In this document: one piece after another, positions 1 to 8,035 of the stretch
Numbering within the stretch: the stretch's first letter is position 1
How the letters are laid out: every line of letters starts with the position of its first letter
Assembly: GCA_030637745.1 (NCBI GenBank)
Contig: DAOWFX010000079.1
Span: forward strand, 1-14,323
Direction of reading: 5' to 3'
DNA: 14,323 nt
From: JAGLOK01 sp023139005
Lineage (GTDB): Bacteria > Bacillota > Clostridia > Christensenellales > UMGS416
Program-made: the position numbers and the translations under genes
The notes under the pieces: model-generated
What the model was told of the DNA's origin: nothing
Seen by the model: only the letters and a program-made list of their open reading frames with translations
The model's database searches: none

Positions 1-204
1 ATAGCTTACAATCATTCTCTCCACGATGGGGTGGATAATCTTCAATGGTGATTCCGGAATATTAATTTTATAAGGTGTAACATCCAAAAGAAACTCATCC
101 CCATTTTTCGTGAAACGAGAAGCTTGCAAATTCACAGGAATGAATTTTTGGACACCAGTATCAGGTATATAGGAGTCGTCATCCAATAATAAGAACGCTT
201 CTCC
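1..204 (-). pseudogene. In-frame continuation of the zinc-ribbon membrane protein beyond an internal TAA; runs off the left edge
   Basis: Read on the minus strand in the same frame as the gene at 205-957, the sequence after that gene's TAA stays open for 68 codons to the window edge. It encodes plausible soluble-domain protein, beginning GEAFLLLDDDSYIPDTG and ending with VERMIVSY. The composition matches the extracytoplasmic part upstream of the stop: acidic turns, beta-type hydrophobic alternation, no low-complexity junk. No credible restart is visible. The ATG at 180-182 is out of frame and stops after 16 codons. The in-frame TTG at 184-186 lies 14 bases from the AAGGAG that overlaps the stop, which is long for a ribosome site. 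The simplest reading is the distal half of one longer gene, cut by a nonsense change. Translational read-through or a base-call error are alternatives. The family is not recognised and the 3' end lies outside the window. Confidence 0.6.
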
Positions 205-957
205 TTATTGTATGGATAAAGAGCGAATAGGATCTTCAATAAGTATACGTTCACCATCTTCGCCATAAAATGTGACCTTATGCCACGTTTGACCATCGAT
301 TAGAATTCGTTCTACCAAAGGAACTCCATTGTTCGGAAAAGAATCGTTTCCTGAGAATAATGATGATGTACCTGAAAAAATACCTTTGAACAAATAGAAG
401 AAACCAATGATTAGACCGATGATAATGATTGATGCAGTTACAGAGACAAATATCACACGGCCCCACTTTAAGCCTTGTTTCTTAGCCTTTTCCTTTTTTT
501 TCTTCTTCTTGGATGCAACTGGAATTATTACTTCAATTTCAGAACCTTCTCTGAAATTAGATATTTTATCTAAATTCGAGTTTCTTTCCTTTTTTGTAGA
601 CCTCTTTGGTAGGGGAGGTAACTCATTATCTTCTTCAACATTGATGGAAACCACAGGAGGTATTTTCTCGTCTTTGCTTTTAAAGGCATGTCTCTTTTTT
701 GGCTTTACTTGCCACAATTGATTGCTAGCTTGAACATTCTTTATTTCATCATCTGTAAGCTTATTTTTTGATTGCTCAGATTCATCTCTGGATTCAACGA
801 TAACAGCTTGCCTAAAGGTAGGTGTACTTTCCAATGGTGACTTATATTCAAGTATTACTTTTTCCTCATTTTTTGAATCTGCTTTTAGGTTTGCTCCGCA
901 TCTTATACACTTTGTGTAATCCGGTTTGTTGTATGCATCGCATTGAGGGCATTTCAT
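205..957 (-). CDS. Zinc-ribbon, single-pass membrane protein of unknown function (probably truncated by an in-frame stop)
   Basis: The 250-residue product begins with a four-cysteine zinc ribbon (C3, C6, C17, C20). A long charged, probably disordered cytoplasmic stretch follows (about 25-160) and ends in a lysine-rich run (150-160). One transmembrane helix lies at about 166-190 with its C-terminal side outside, and the last 60 residues are extracytoplasmic. This layout, cytoplasmic zinc ribbon plus helix plus external domain, is common in Firmicutes envelope proteins, but no named family is recognised. The ATG is supported by AAAGGAG at 966-972. The stop TAA at 205-207 is followed in the same frame by 68 more open codons, so the external domain is probably cut short. 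The gene diverges from the operon starting at 1068. The lysine tract is encoded by a T8 run on the plus strand, a possible slippage site, but the frame is intact across it. Confidence 0.75.
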   Translation of the reverse strand: MKCPQCDAYNKPDYTKCIRCGANLKADSKNEEKVILEYKSPLESTPTFRQAVIVESRDESEQSKNKLTDDEIKNVQASNQLWQVKPKKRHAFKSKDEKIPPVVSINVEEDNELPPLPKRSTKKERNSNLDKISNFREGSEIEVIIPVASKKKKKKEKAKKQGLKWGRVIFVSVTASIIIIGLIIGFFYLFKGIFSGTSSLFSGNDSFPNNGVPLVERILIDGQTWHKVTFYGEDGERILIEDPIRSLSIQ

Positions 958-1067
958 ATATTGATCTCCTTTTAATAGTGAATGTGTTTATAATATATTA
1001 ACTATTAATTAAGTTATTTTCATGATAAAATATTATACACGAAAATGTGAGAAAAAGGGAGAAGTTC
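958..1067. promoter_or_regulatory. Short AT-rich divergent spacer with presumed promoters for both flanking genes
   Basis: This spacer separates the divergent zinc-ribbon gene and the six-gene operon, so it must hold at least one promoter unless transcripts enter from outside. Several -10-like hexamers are visible: TATACA at 1034-1039 on the plus strand, and TATTAT or TATAAA near 987-995 on the minus strand. None has a convincing -35 hexamer at 16-18 bases. I therefore do not assign exact promoters. No riboswitch-like or extended inverted-repeat structure is apparent. Confidence 0.35.
1057..1061 (+). promoter_or_regulatory. Ribosome binding site that selects ATG 1068 over GTG 1047
   Basis: GGGAG ends six bases before the ATG at 1068. 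The alternative upstream GTG at 1047 has no purine-rich site at proper spacing, and it would place this ribosome site inside the coding region. Confidence 0.7.
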
Positions 1068-1604
1068 ATGGATAATTTTTTAGATGTTATTTTTGTTAGG
1101 GAAAAGAGAGGACTTTATAATTTATTGTACTATTTAGCATCCTTGGTGATGGTATTGTTGGGTATTACAGCAGCAGTTACACTCAGTTTTGTATATGTTG
1201 ACGGTAAGATCGATGTTATTTACACAATAATTTTCGTGTTATCTGCAGGACTTGCATTCTTAATCTATTGGCAAAGAGGGAATATCAGAATTGACTATGA
1301 TATTTCATTTACGAATGGATTTGTAGAGATTGCTCAGGTTGCTAACAATACAAAGAGAAAAGAATTAGTTAAATTTAATATGAAGGACGTAGAAGTAGCA
1401 GAGCTAGCATCTTCTCCAAACTATAATCGATATACCAGTATGAAAAACTATAAGAAAATAAAAGTATTCTTGAACAAAGACTCGAAGAAGTTTTTCATCG
1501 TAGTTCGTGTTCAGGATGCAACACATCTTATTACTATGGAGTATAATAAGGAACTAGTAGAACTCATGAAGCAGTACAATCCACGCATCGTTAAAGTAGA
1601 CTAA
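1068..1604 (+). CDS. Small two-helix membrane protein of unknown function (DUF6106-like)
   Basis: This is a 178-residue protein. Two transmembrane helices lie near the N-terminus (about 19-44 and 48-68), followed by a roughly 110-residue soluble domain, predicted cytoplasmic, that alternates beta-like segments with basic patches. The layout resembles the small Lachnospiraceae families annotated as DUF6106, but that assignment is from memory of overall pattern, not a profile match. There is no signal peptide, catalytic motif or conserved cysteine. The start is ATG 1068 because GGGAG lies six bases upstream; a GTG at 1047 would add seven residues. It is the first gene of the operon, and its TAA abuts the ATG of the cysteine desulfurase (TAAATG), so translation is probably coupled. 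Nothing in the sequence ties it functionally to sulfur transfer or DNA repair. Confidence 0.8.
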   Translation: MDNFLDVIFVREKRGLYNLLYYLASLVMVLLGITAAVTLSFVYVDGKIDVIYTIIFVLSAGLAFLIYWQRGNIRIDYDISFTNGFVEIAQVANNTKRKELVKFNMKDVEVAELASSPNYNRYTSMKNYKKIKVFLNKDSKKFFIVVRVQDATHLITMEYNKELVELMKQYNPRIVKVD

Positions 1605-2759
1605 ATGATGCCAATAATATATTTTGACAATGCAGCAACGACTAAAGTCTGCATTGAATCCTTAGAAACATTTGAACACTATTCTAGAGATGAGTATTTC
1701 AACGCTTCATCAGCATATACCCCTGCAGTTAAAATCGAAAAAGTAATCTCAGAATTATCTAAGGAAGTAAAAACACAGCTCAATATCAATCACGGTGAGA
1801 TGATATATACTTCCGGAGGTACAGAAAGCGATAATATTGCAATAATCGGTACTGCGAACAAAAGCAGAAAGAAACATATAATCATATCTGCTATTGAACA
1901 TCCTGCTGTATACAGGGCGTGTGAATACCTAAAGGATGAAAGAGGATATGAAGTTACAATTTTATCTGTTGATGCAGATGGATTGGTGAGTGTTGAAGAA
2001 CTGAAAAACGCAATTACTGATGATACATTTTTAGTAAGTATCATACATGTAAACAATGAAACGGGTTTAATACAACCATTAAAAGAATTGTGTAGAACAG
2101 TCAAGGCTATTGATAAGGATATATTGTTTCACTCCGATGGCGTGCAGGCAATAGGGAAGATAAATGTAAATATTAGTGACTTGGGTGTTGACTTGTATTC
2201 TTTGAGTTCACATAAGACACAAGGACCAAAAGGCATGGGTGCGCTATACGTGAAAGACAAAAGAAAGATAAGACCCATATCCTATGGTGGAGGGCAACAA
2301 ATGGGGTATCGTTCCGGAACCCTAAATCATCCCGGAATATTAGCATTTAATAAGGCAATTATGGTGAATTCATATAGTGATATAGATGCACAGAATGCAA
2401 AAGAAATAAAAGAGTATATGATAGAAAATATTACAAATGATATCTCCGATAGTATGATAATCAGCAAGAATGAGCAATCATTTAGTCCATATATTCTAAA
2501 TGTTGCATTCAAGAAAATCAATGCAGAAACATTGCTTCATAGTGTACAATATAAAGGCTTGATTGTATCAACTGGAGCGGCGTGTTCTTCACGCAGGAAT
2601 GTTGTTAGTAAAACATTGAAGGCAATGCATGTCGATGAAGCATTTATTGGCGGTGCAATCAGAATGAGTTTCTCAAATAAAAATACGATGGATGAAGCAA
2701 AACAAGCATTAGGCATATTAAAAGAAAGTATTAATCAATTAAGGAAGTATACAAGATAA
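1605..2759 (+). CDS. Cysteine desulfurase (NifS/IscS family), probable sulfur donor for ThiI
   Basis: This PLP-dependent aminotransferase-fold class V enzyme removes sulfur from cysteine as a protein persulfide, giving alanine. The 384-residue length is normal. Visible family features are the N-terminal YFDNAATT strand, SGGTESDN (70-77), the PLP-stacking H99 in SAIEHPA, D178 and Q181 in SDGVQ, the Schiff-base lysine K204 in SSHK, and catalytic C327 in STGAACSS. The glycine-rich segment usually written GGxQExxxRSGTEN reads GGGQQMGYRSGTLN here, with the key arginine kept (R236). Placement directly before thiI, with TAAATG at both of its junctions, matches the dedicated desulfurase-ThiI pairs of Bacillus and clostridia. 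A role in tRNA thiolation is therefore more likely than general Fe-S assembly (inference). No strong Shine-Dalgarno precedes the ATG, so translation is probably coupled to the upstream gene. ATG 1608 is an equally possible start. Confidence 0.93.
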   Translation: MMPIIYFDNAATTKVCIESLETFEHYSRDEYFNASSAYTPAVKIEKVISELSKEVKTQLNINHGEMIYTSGGTESDNIAIIGTANKSRKKHIIISAIEHPAVYRACEYLKDERGYEVTILSVDADGLVSVEELKNAITDDTFLVSIIHVNNETGLIQPLKELCRTVKAIDKDILFHSDGVQAIGKINVNISDLGVDLYSLSSHKTQGPKGMGALYVKDKRKIRPISYGGGQQMGYRSGTLNHPGILAFNKAIMVNSYSDIDAQNAKEIKEYMIENITNDISDSMIISKNEQSFSPYILNVAFKKINAETLLHSVQYKGLIVSTGAACSSRRNVVSKTLKAMHVDEAFIGGAIRMSFSNKNTMDEAKQALGILKESINQLRKYTR

Positions 2760-3914
2760 ATGAGTAGAGTAATTTTAATCAGATATGGCGAGATACATCT
2801 AAAAGGGAAAAACAGACCTTTTTTTGAAAGAGCATTGAGAATGCAAATTAAGAATGCTTGTAGTGAAAGTCCATGTAATGTTTCCATGCTAGGTGGCAGA
2901 TACTATGTTAGTGACTATGATGAAAAAAACGAAGATATACTAGTACAGGAAATAATCAAAATCTTTGGAATACATTCAATATCCATAGCACATGAGGTTG
3001 AAAAAAGTGTTGAAAGCCTAATCGAAGCTGCAATCAAGCTTGCAGAATCACAAGAGGTTACAAAAGGGACTTTTAAGGTAGAAGTCAAAAGAGCGGATAA
3101 GACCTTCAAAATGAGATCCATGACTTTGGCTGCACTAATTGGCGAAAAAATGCTAGATGCATATTCTGACTTGTCGGTGAAGATGGTTAACCCAGATCAT
3201 ATGATTTACGTAGAAGTCCGAGAAAAATGCTATATATATATGAATAAGATTGATGGACCAGGTGGAATGCCAGTCGGAACCGGGGGCAAAGCAATGCTAC
3301 TTTTATCCGGCGGAATCGATAGCCCTGTAGCGGGTTGGATGATGGCAAAAAGAGGTATACAGCTCACAGCAATTCATTACCACAGCTTTCCATACACCAG
3401 CGAACGAAGTAAACAGAAAGTTGTGGACTTAAGAGATATAATATCAGACTATTGTGGACCAATAAAACTTATTGTTGTTCCATTTACGAAGATTCAAGAA
3501 CAGATTCATGAAAAGTGCGAAGAGAAATACATGACTATAATCATGCGTTGGCTTATGATGCAAATCGCAGAGAAAGTTGCTATAAGAAATAAATGCAAAG
3601 CATTGGTAACCGGGGAGAGCTTAGGTCAGGTGGCAAGTCAAACCATCGACTCACTATCTGTGAGCAATGCAGCGGTGAGTATCCCTGTGTTTCGTCCATT
3701 GATTGCACTGGATAAGATTGAGATTATGGACATTGCACGGAGAATAGAAACATATGAAACATCTATTTTGCCATTTGAAGATTGTTGTACTGTGTTTTTA
3801 CCCAAACACCCTTCAACAAGACCGAAATTAGATGATATAATAAAAGAAGTAGAAAAACTAGATGTAGAGAACTTGATGAATGAGGCTATTGAGCAGGTGG
3901 AAATAATCAGATGA
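2760..3914 (+). CDS. thiI: tRNA 4-thiouridine synthase ThiI (rhodanese-less form)
   Basis: ThiI adenylates U8 of tRNA and replaces its oxygen with sulfur. In some bacteria it also feeds sulfur to thiazole synthesis. The 384 residues cover a ferredoxin-like N-terminal region, a THUMP domain (roughly 60-165), and a PP-loop ATP pyrophosphatase domain with SGGIDSPVA (183-191) and GESLGQVASQT (285-295). The C-terminal EDCC pair is C342-C343. By position, C343 matches the active-site cysteine of the E. coli enzyme (C344 there). The C-terminal rhodanese domain of the E. coli protein is absent, as usual in Firmicutes, so persulfide must come directly from a desulfurase; the adjacent upstream gene is the obvious donor. 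The ATG abuts the upstream stop (TAAATG); AAGGA at 2741-2745 is 14 bases away, too far to be ideal. The stop overlaps the mrfA start as ATGA. Confidence 0.96.
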   Translation: MSRVILIRYGEIHLKGKNRPFFERALRMQIKNACSESPCNVSMLGGRYYVSDYDEKNEDILVQEIIKIFGIHSISIAHEVEKSVESLIEAAIKLAESQEVTKGTFKVEVKRADKTFKMRSMTLAALIGEKMLDAYSDLSVKMVNPDHMIYVEVREKCYIYMNKIDGPGGMPVGTGGKAMLLLSGGIDSPVAGWMMAKRGIQLTAIHYHSFPYTSERSKQKVVDLRDIISDYCGPIKLIVVPFTKIQEQIHEKCEEKYMTIIMRWLMMQIAEKVAIRNKCKALVTGESLGQVASQTIDSLSVSNAAVSIPVFRPLIALDKIEIMDIARRIETYETSILPFEDCCTVFLPKHPSTRPKLDDIIKEVEKLDVENLMNEAIEQVEIIR

Positions 3915-6166
3915 ATTTAAAGCAATTATTAGAGAAATTGAAAAATGAAAGAACTTTTACTGAGAATGTGACACATTGGAGAGAAACGCCCGCCAAACAA
4001 GCACAGTATTCAAAGTTCGGAAATTATATTGACGACTCTATTATTGCTGCATATCAATCACGTGGAATCAAAAAGCCCTATATTCATCAAAGGCTAGCCA
4101 TGGATGCACTGCAAAAAGGAAAGAACATTGTCATTGTGACACCAACGGCTTCGGGAAAAACTTTATGCTATAACATGCCTGTTTTAAACGCTATCGTAGA
4201 AGATGAAGCATCTCGTGCTTTATATTTATTTCCAACAAAAGCACTGTCTGCTGATCAAGTCAGTGAATTATATGAAATCATTCAAGAAGCAGAAATAGAT
4301 ATTAAGACATATACTTACGATGGCGATACGCCAGTTGCTGCAAGAAAGGCGATAAGGCAAGCAGGACACATTGTGGTTACAAATCCTGATATGTTGCACG
4401 CAGGCATCATGCCGCATCATACCAAATGGGTACAGCTCTTTGAGAACTTGAAATATGTAGTCATTGATGAAGTGCATATGTATCGCGGTGTATTTGGTTC
4501 CCACCTTGCTAATGTTATACGGCGATTAAAAAGAATAATGGAGTTTTACGGTTCAAGTCCACAATTTATTTGCTGCTCTGCAACCATTGCAAATCCAGGA
4601 GAACTTGCATCCAGTATAATCGATGAAGATGTTGATATAATTGATGAAAATGGGGCACCATCGGGAAAGAAACATTTTATATTCTACAATCCTCCCGTTG
4701 TCAACAAGCAATTGGGAATTAGGGCAAGTTCATTACTTCAAACACGAAGAATTGCAACACGACTAATTTCAAATAATATTTCAACTATAATATTTGGTAG
4801 AAGCAGACTCACAGTTGAGGTATTGGTCAAATACTTAAAGCAAACTGTATCTAACGTACTAGGAAATAGTGATGCAGTTAGGGGATATCGTGGTGGATAC
4901 TTACCAACACAACGTAGGGCCATCGAGAAGGGCTTGAGAAACGGAAATATATTAGGAGTCGTATCAACCAATGCGTTAGAGTTAGGCGTTGATATAGGCT
5001 CAATTGAAGCCTGTGTGATATGTGGTTATCCAGGAACAATATCCAGCACATGGCAACAATCCGGTAGAGCTGGAAGAAGAAATGATGAATCTGCAACGTT
5101 TATGGTGGCAAACTCATCTCCATTAAGTCAATTTATCATCAGACATCCAGAATACTTCTTTGGTACACCACCGGAAAACGGACTACTGAATGCCAACAAT
5201 CTTTTTATTCTCATCAATCACATCAAATGTGCAGCATTTGAATTACCTTTTCATGATAGCGATACCTATGGTGGAGAAGACATAATAGAAATATTAGAGT
5301 ATCTTGAAGAATTAGGTGTACTGCGCCATGTAGGACAAAATTGGCATTGGGCAACCGACGAATATCCTTCTGCGGATATTAGCCTTAGAAGTGCAAGCAA
5401 TGATAACTTTGTCATTATTGAAACCTCGAATAAAGCAAAACCAAAAGTGATTGGGAAAATGGATAGATTCACTGTACCGATGCTTCTACATGAAGAAGCT
5501 ATATATCTCCATCAAGGGGAACAGTATCAAGTGGAAAAACTCGACTTTGAAGAAAAGAAAGCATTTGTGCGCTCTGTGAATGTGGATTATTACACGGATG
5601 CGGATTTGGCAGTATCGCTTAAGGTGTTGGATTGCTTTGAAGAAGAAGGCAATGAAATACAAAAGAATGTTGGAGAAGTGATGGTAACATCCATGGTCAC
5701 GATGTTTAAGAAAATAAAATTTGATACACATGAAAATTTGGGTTGGGGTAAGGTGAAGCTGCCTGAACTTGAAATGCATACGACATCTTTTTGGATAAGC
5801 CTATCGGATGATATTGCAGAAAAATATGAAAAGCAAATATTTCAAAATGCCATGCTAGGCATTTGCAATGTGATTGCAAATATTGCTCCTGTATACTTAA
5901 TGTGTGAGACTTCAGACATATCTGTTATATTCCAAGTGCGTTCACCATTTACGGGAAAGGCAACTATATTCATATATGATAATATTCCGGGAGGAATTGG
6001 TTTTTCACAAAAACTCTTTGAAATGGATACACAAATTTATCAAAAAGCAGTACAATTGATTCAAGATTGTTCGTGTCTAGATGGATGTCCTTCCTGTGTT
6101 GGACCGGATAACAGCGATAAGAAAATAGCCAAAAAATTACTGGAAGTGATCATACGTGATTCCTAA
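3911..6166 (+). CDS. mrfA: MrfA (YprA)-type superfamily 2 DNA helicase with C-terminal zinc-binding DUF1998 region
   Basis: This is an ATP-dependent 3'-5' DNA helicase. In Bacillus subtilis MrfA acts with MrfB in repair of mitomycin C lesions, independently of UvrABC. The 751 residues match the family length. Motifs are Walker A TPTASGKT (77-84), DEVH (186-189), SAT (223-225), STNALELGVDIG (352-363) and motif VI QQSGRAGRR (382-390). The C-terminal part (about 640-750) is the DUF1998-type region and ends in C720-x-C722-x3-C726-x2-C729. That is the four-cysteine zinc site known in MrfA, which sets it apart from the Lhr and RecQ families. The ATG overlaps the thiI stop by four bases, with AGGTGG at 3895-3900 as ribosome site. 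mrfB follows with an 11-base overlap. The yprA-yprB gene order of Bacillus is kept, which strengthens the identification. Confidence 0.94.
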   Translation: MNLKQLLEKLKNERTFTENVTHWRETPAKQAQYSKFGNYIDDSIIAAYQSRGIKKPYIHQRLAMDALQKGKNIVIVTPTASGKTLCYNMPVLNAIVEDEASRALYLFPTKALSADQVSELYEIIQEAEIDIKTYTYDGDTPVAARKAIRQAGHIVVTNPDMLHAGIMPHHTKWVQLFENLKYVVIDEVHMYRGVFGSHLANVIRRLKRIMEFYGSSPQFICCSATIANPGELASSIIDEDVDIIDENGAPSGKKHFIFYNPPVVNKQLGIRASSLLQTRRIATRLISNNISTIIFGRSRLTVEVLVKYLKQTVSNVLGNSDAVRGYRGGYLPTQRRAIEKGLRNGNILGVVSTNALELGVDIGSIEACVICGYPGTISSTWQQSGRAGRRNDESATFMVANSSPLSQFIIRHPEYFFGTPPENGLLNANNLFILINHIKCAAFELPFHDSDTYGGEDIIEILEYLEELGVLRHVGQNWHWATDEYPSADISLRSASNDNFVIIETSNKAKPKVIGKMDRFTVPMLLHEEAIYLHQGEQYQVEKLDFEEKKAFVRSVNVDYYTDADLAVSLKVLDCFEEEGNEIQKNVGEVMVTSMVTMFKKIKFDTHENLGWGKVKLPELEMHTTSFWISLSDDIAEKYEKQIFQNAMLGICNVIANIAPVYLMCETSDISVIFQVRSPFTGKATIFIYDNIPGGIGFSQKLFEMDTQIYQKAVQLIQDCSCLDGCPSCVGPDNSDKKIAKKLLEVIIRDS

Positions 6167-7316
6167 TCTAAAAAGCAAACTATCCCATCTTCCGAAAGTA
6201 GAAGTAGAAAAAGCAAACATAGTTCATGAAGACAGTGATTTTCATTGCTCAAGATTTGAAAATTCATATGATATCAATTTCCCAGCGAATGAATACATAT
6301 TATCTTCTTTTGCTTCTTGTAACATCTCTGCACTAAAAAAAGCATGCATGATACACGATGAAATTGATATACGTGTAGATGAAATCATTTTCTTTGATAC
6401 TGAAACCACTGGATTATCAGGTGGGACAGGAACTGTCGCATTCTTAGTTGGTGTTGGAAGGCTTGTGAACAATAAATTTGTCGTAAAACAATTCTTGATG
6501 AATGATTACCATCAAGAAAATGATTTGTTGAATGAATTTGTAGATACACTCAAAGGCGCAAAAGCAGTTATTACATATAATGGAAAGTCGTTTGATGCAC
6601 CATTGCTAAAAACACGTTCTATACTTAATAGAATTGAACTGGGATTGGAAAAATATATTCATTTTGATTTGTTGCATGCATGTAGACGTCTTTATGCAAC
6701 AAGAATTCAACGCTGCAAACTTACAGACATAGAAGAGAAGATTTTAAACATAACAAGAGTTGATGATATTCCGGGGAGTGAGATTCCTGAGCTCTTTTTC
6801 AGATATTTAAAATGTAAAGACATGAATCTCTTAGATAAAGTAGTTGAACACAATCTTTTTGACATTCTATCTTTAGTACAGATTGCAGGTGAACTTGCAA
6901 AAAGCTATGAGCATCCAGATGAAGTTCTATTTGCAGAAGATCGCTATGGTATTGCACGTACATTACACAATTATGGCAGTATTGATAGAGCTGAACGAAT
7001 ATTTAAAACACTAAAGCAAGATTATGAGCCCGCCCGAGTTGCATATGCATTTATACAAAAAAAGAAGCATAAATACAAAGAAGCGATAGAAGAATTTATT
7101 ATTATTGCAAATCACAATAGATTCAATATAATATATGATATTGAAGTTGCAAAGATTGCTGAACATCACATGAAAGATTATGAACTTGCGCTACAATATA
7201 CAGCCAATGCAAAAGAAAAAATAAATAAAATTAGACTTTTGAACATCGAATACAATATAATTGATGATGTTGAAAATAGAAGAAAAAGAATTCTGAAAAA
7301 AATGGGGAGAATATAA
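6156..7316 (+). CDS. mrfB: MrfB (YprB)-type DEDDh exonuclease with C-terminal TPR region
   Basis: This metal-dependent 3'-5' exonuclease has the RNase H fold and is the partner of the MrfA helicase in mitomycin-damage repair in Bacillus subtilis. The 386 residues show the acidic residues of the DEDDh class: D81 and E83 in FDTETTGLSGG, D147 in YNGKSFDAP, H232 and D236 in EHNLFDILSL. D171 in HFDLLH is another conserved acidic position. Residues about 256-375 form TPR-like helical repeats, probably for protein contact. The start is GTG 6156, inside the end of mrfA, preceded by GGAAG at 6142-6146. A later start would lose little before the exonuclease domain, but no better site is seen. The stop abuts the ATG of the TPR gene. 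The overlap with mrfA suggests the two proteins are made in fixed proportion. All catalytic residues are intact. Confidence 0.92.
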   Translation: MIPNLKSKLSHLPKVEVEKANIVHEDSDFHCSRFENSYDINFPANEYILSSFASCNISALKKACMIHDEIDIRVDEIIFFDTETTGLSGGTGTVAFLVGVGRLVNNKFVVKQFLMNDYHQENDLLNEFVDTLKGAKAVITYNGKSFDAPLLKTRSILNRIELGLEKYIHFDLLHACRRLYATRIQRCKLTDIEEKILNITRVDDIPGSEIPELFFRYLKCKDMNLLDKVVEHNLFDILSLVQIAGELAKSYEHPDEVLFAEDRYGIARTLHNYGSIDRAERIFKTLKQDYEPARVAYAFIQKKKHKYKEAIEEFIIIANHNRFNIIYDIEVAKIAEHHMKDYELALQYTANAKEKINKIRLLNIEYNIIDDVENRRKRILKKMGRI

Positions 7317-8003
7317 ATGTCGATAATTGGAAAAATATATGGAGCTGCAGCATACTTCAAACACTCGAGAGGTGAGTATGAAAATGCAGAGAAGCTTTAT
7401 GAAACAGCGATGAAAAGAGGACTCAACAAATTGGAGCATCAGGGAGCTTATGCTGTACTGATTATGAGAAAGGGTGAATTTGAACGTGCAAAGGATATAA
7501 TTAATAAGACTATTTCAAAACGCCCCCAAATGGATCTTCGAATAAAACTGAGAATTAACAGGGCAATAACCAATATAAAGCTTGGTAATATTAAAGAAGC
7601 AAGAGTTGCACTGGAGGATATTCATAATAATGGTGGAAATAAAAAAGTTTATCAAATACTTGGGTACTTGTATGTGCTAATTAATGATAAGAAAGCAGAG
7701 AGCTATAACCTCGAAGCGTATGATTATGATGAGGAGGATTCTATAATACTAGACAACTTAGCACAATACTATATTAATAAAAAAGATTATATAAAAGCTA
7801 GAGAGTATGCAGAAAAAGCATACGAGCATAGTCATAATTTAGTAGATGTCCTGCATCACCTTGTATTAATTGAAGAACAAGCAAACAATAAAGAAAAAGC
7901 AAAAGAATACTCACAACAGATGATGAATGCCAATATTACAGCATTAAATGATATTTCGATAGATCAAAGGGATGAAGTTAATAAAAGAATAATGGGTGTA
8001 TAA
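7317..8003 (+). CDS. TPR-repeat protein, candidate third component of the mrfAB module
   Basis: The 228-residue protein consists almost wholly of tetratricopeptide-like helix pairs, at about 6-35, 39-69, 75-104, 108-140, 144-175 and 178-210. Typical G-x-x-x-x-A and A-x-x-Y positions recur, as in RGEYENAEKLYETAM and KKDYIKAREYAEKAY. There is no signal peptide, membrane helix or catalytic motif, so it is probably a cytoplasmic adaptor. It starts at the ATG directly abutting the mrfB stop (TAAATG), with GGGGAG at 7304-7309 seven bases upstream. It is the last gene before the operon terminator. MrfB itself ends in TPR-like repeats, so this protein may pair with MrfB or descend from a duplicated MrfB tail. 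That is inference from context only; TPR proteins have very varied roles. Confidence 0.85.
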   Translation: MSIIGKIYGAAAYFKHSRGEYENAEKLYETAMKRGLNKLEHQGAYAVLIMRKGEFERAKDIINKTISKRPQMDLRIKLRINRAITNIKLGNIKEARVALEDIHNNGGNKKVYQILGYLYVLINDKKAESYNLEAYDYDEEDSIILDNLAQYYINKKDYIKAREYAEKAYEHSHNLVDVLHHLVLIEEQANNKEKAKEYSQQMMNANITALNDISIDQRDEVNKRIMGV

Positions 8004-8035
8004 TTGAGCTAATCCTATTGTAGATGTATACAAGA

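Noticed and set aside
132..182. Restart of translation after the TAA in the zinc-ribbon gene from the minus-strand ATG at 180-182
   Set aside because: It is out of frame with the conserved-looking continuation and stops after 16 codons.
481..512. T8 and TTC-rich run as a programmed frameshift site
   Set aside because: The lysine-rich reading frame is continuous through it, and the product in the other frame is not protein-like.
407..721. A 104-codon plus-strand open frame opposite the zinc-ribbon gene
   Set aside because: It is phenylalanine/serine-rich antisense shadow of the lysine/glutamate-rich gene, and it has no ribosome site.
1047..1067. Upstream GTG start for the two-helix membrane protein
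   Set aside because: GGGAG at 1057-1061 is well placed for ATG 1068 and would be inside the longer reading.
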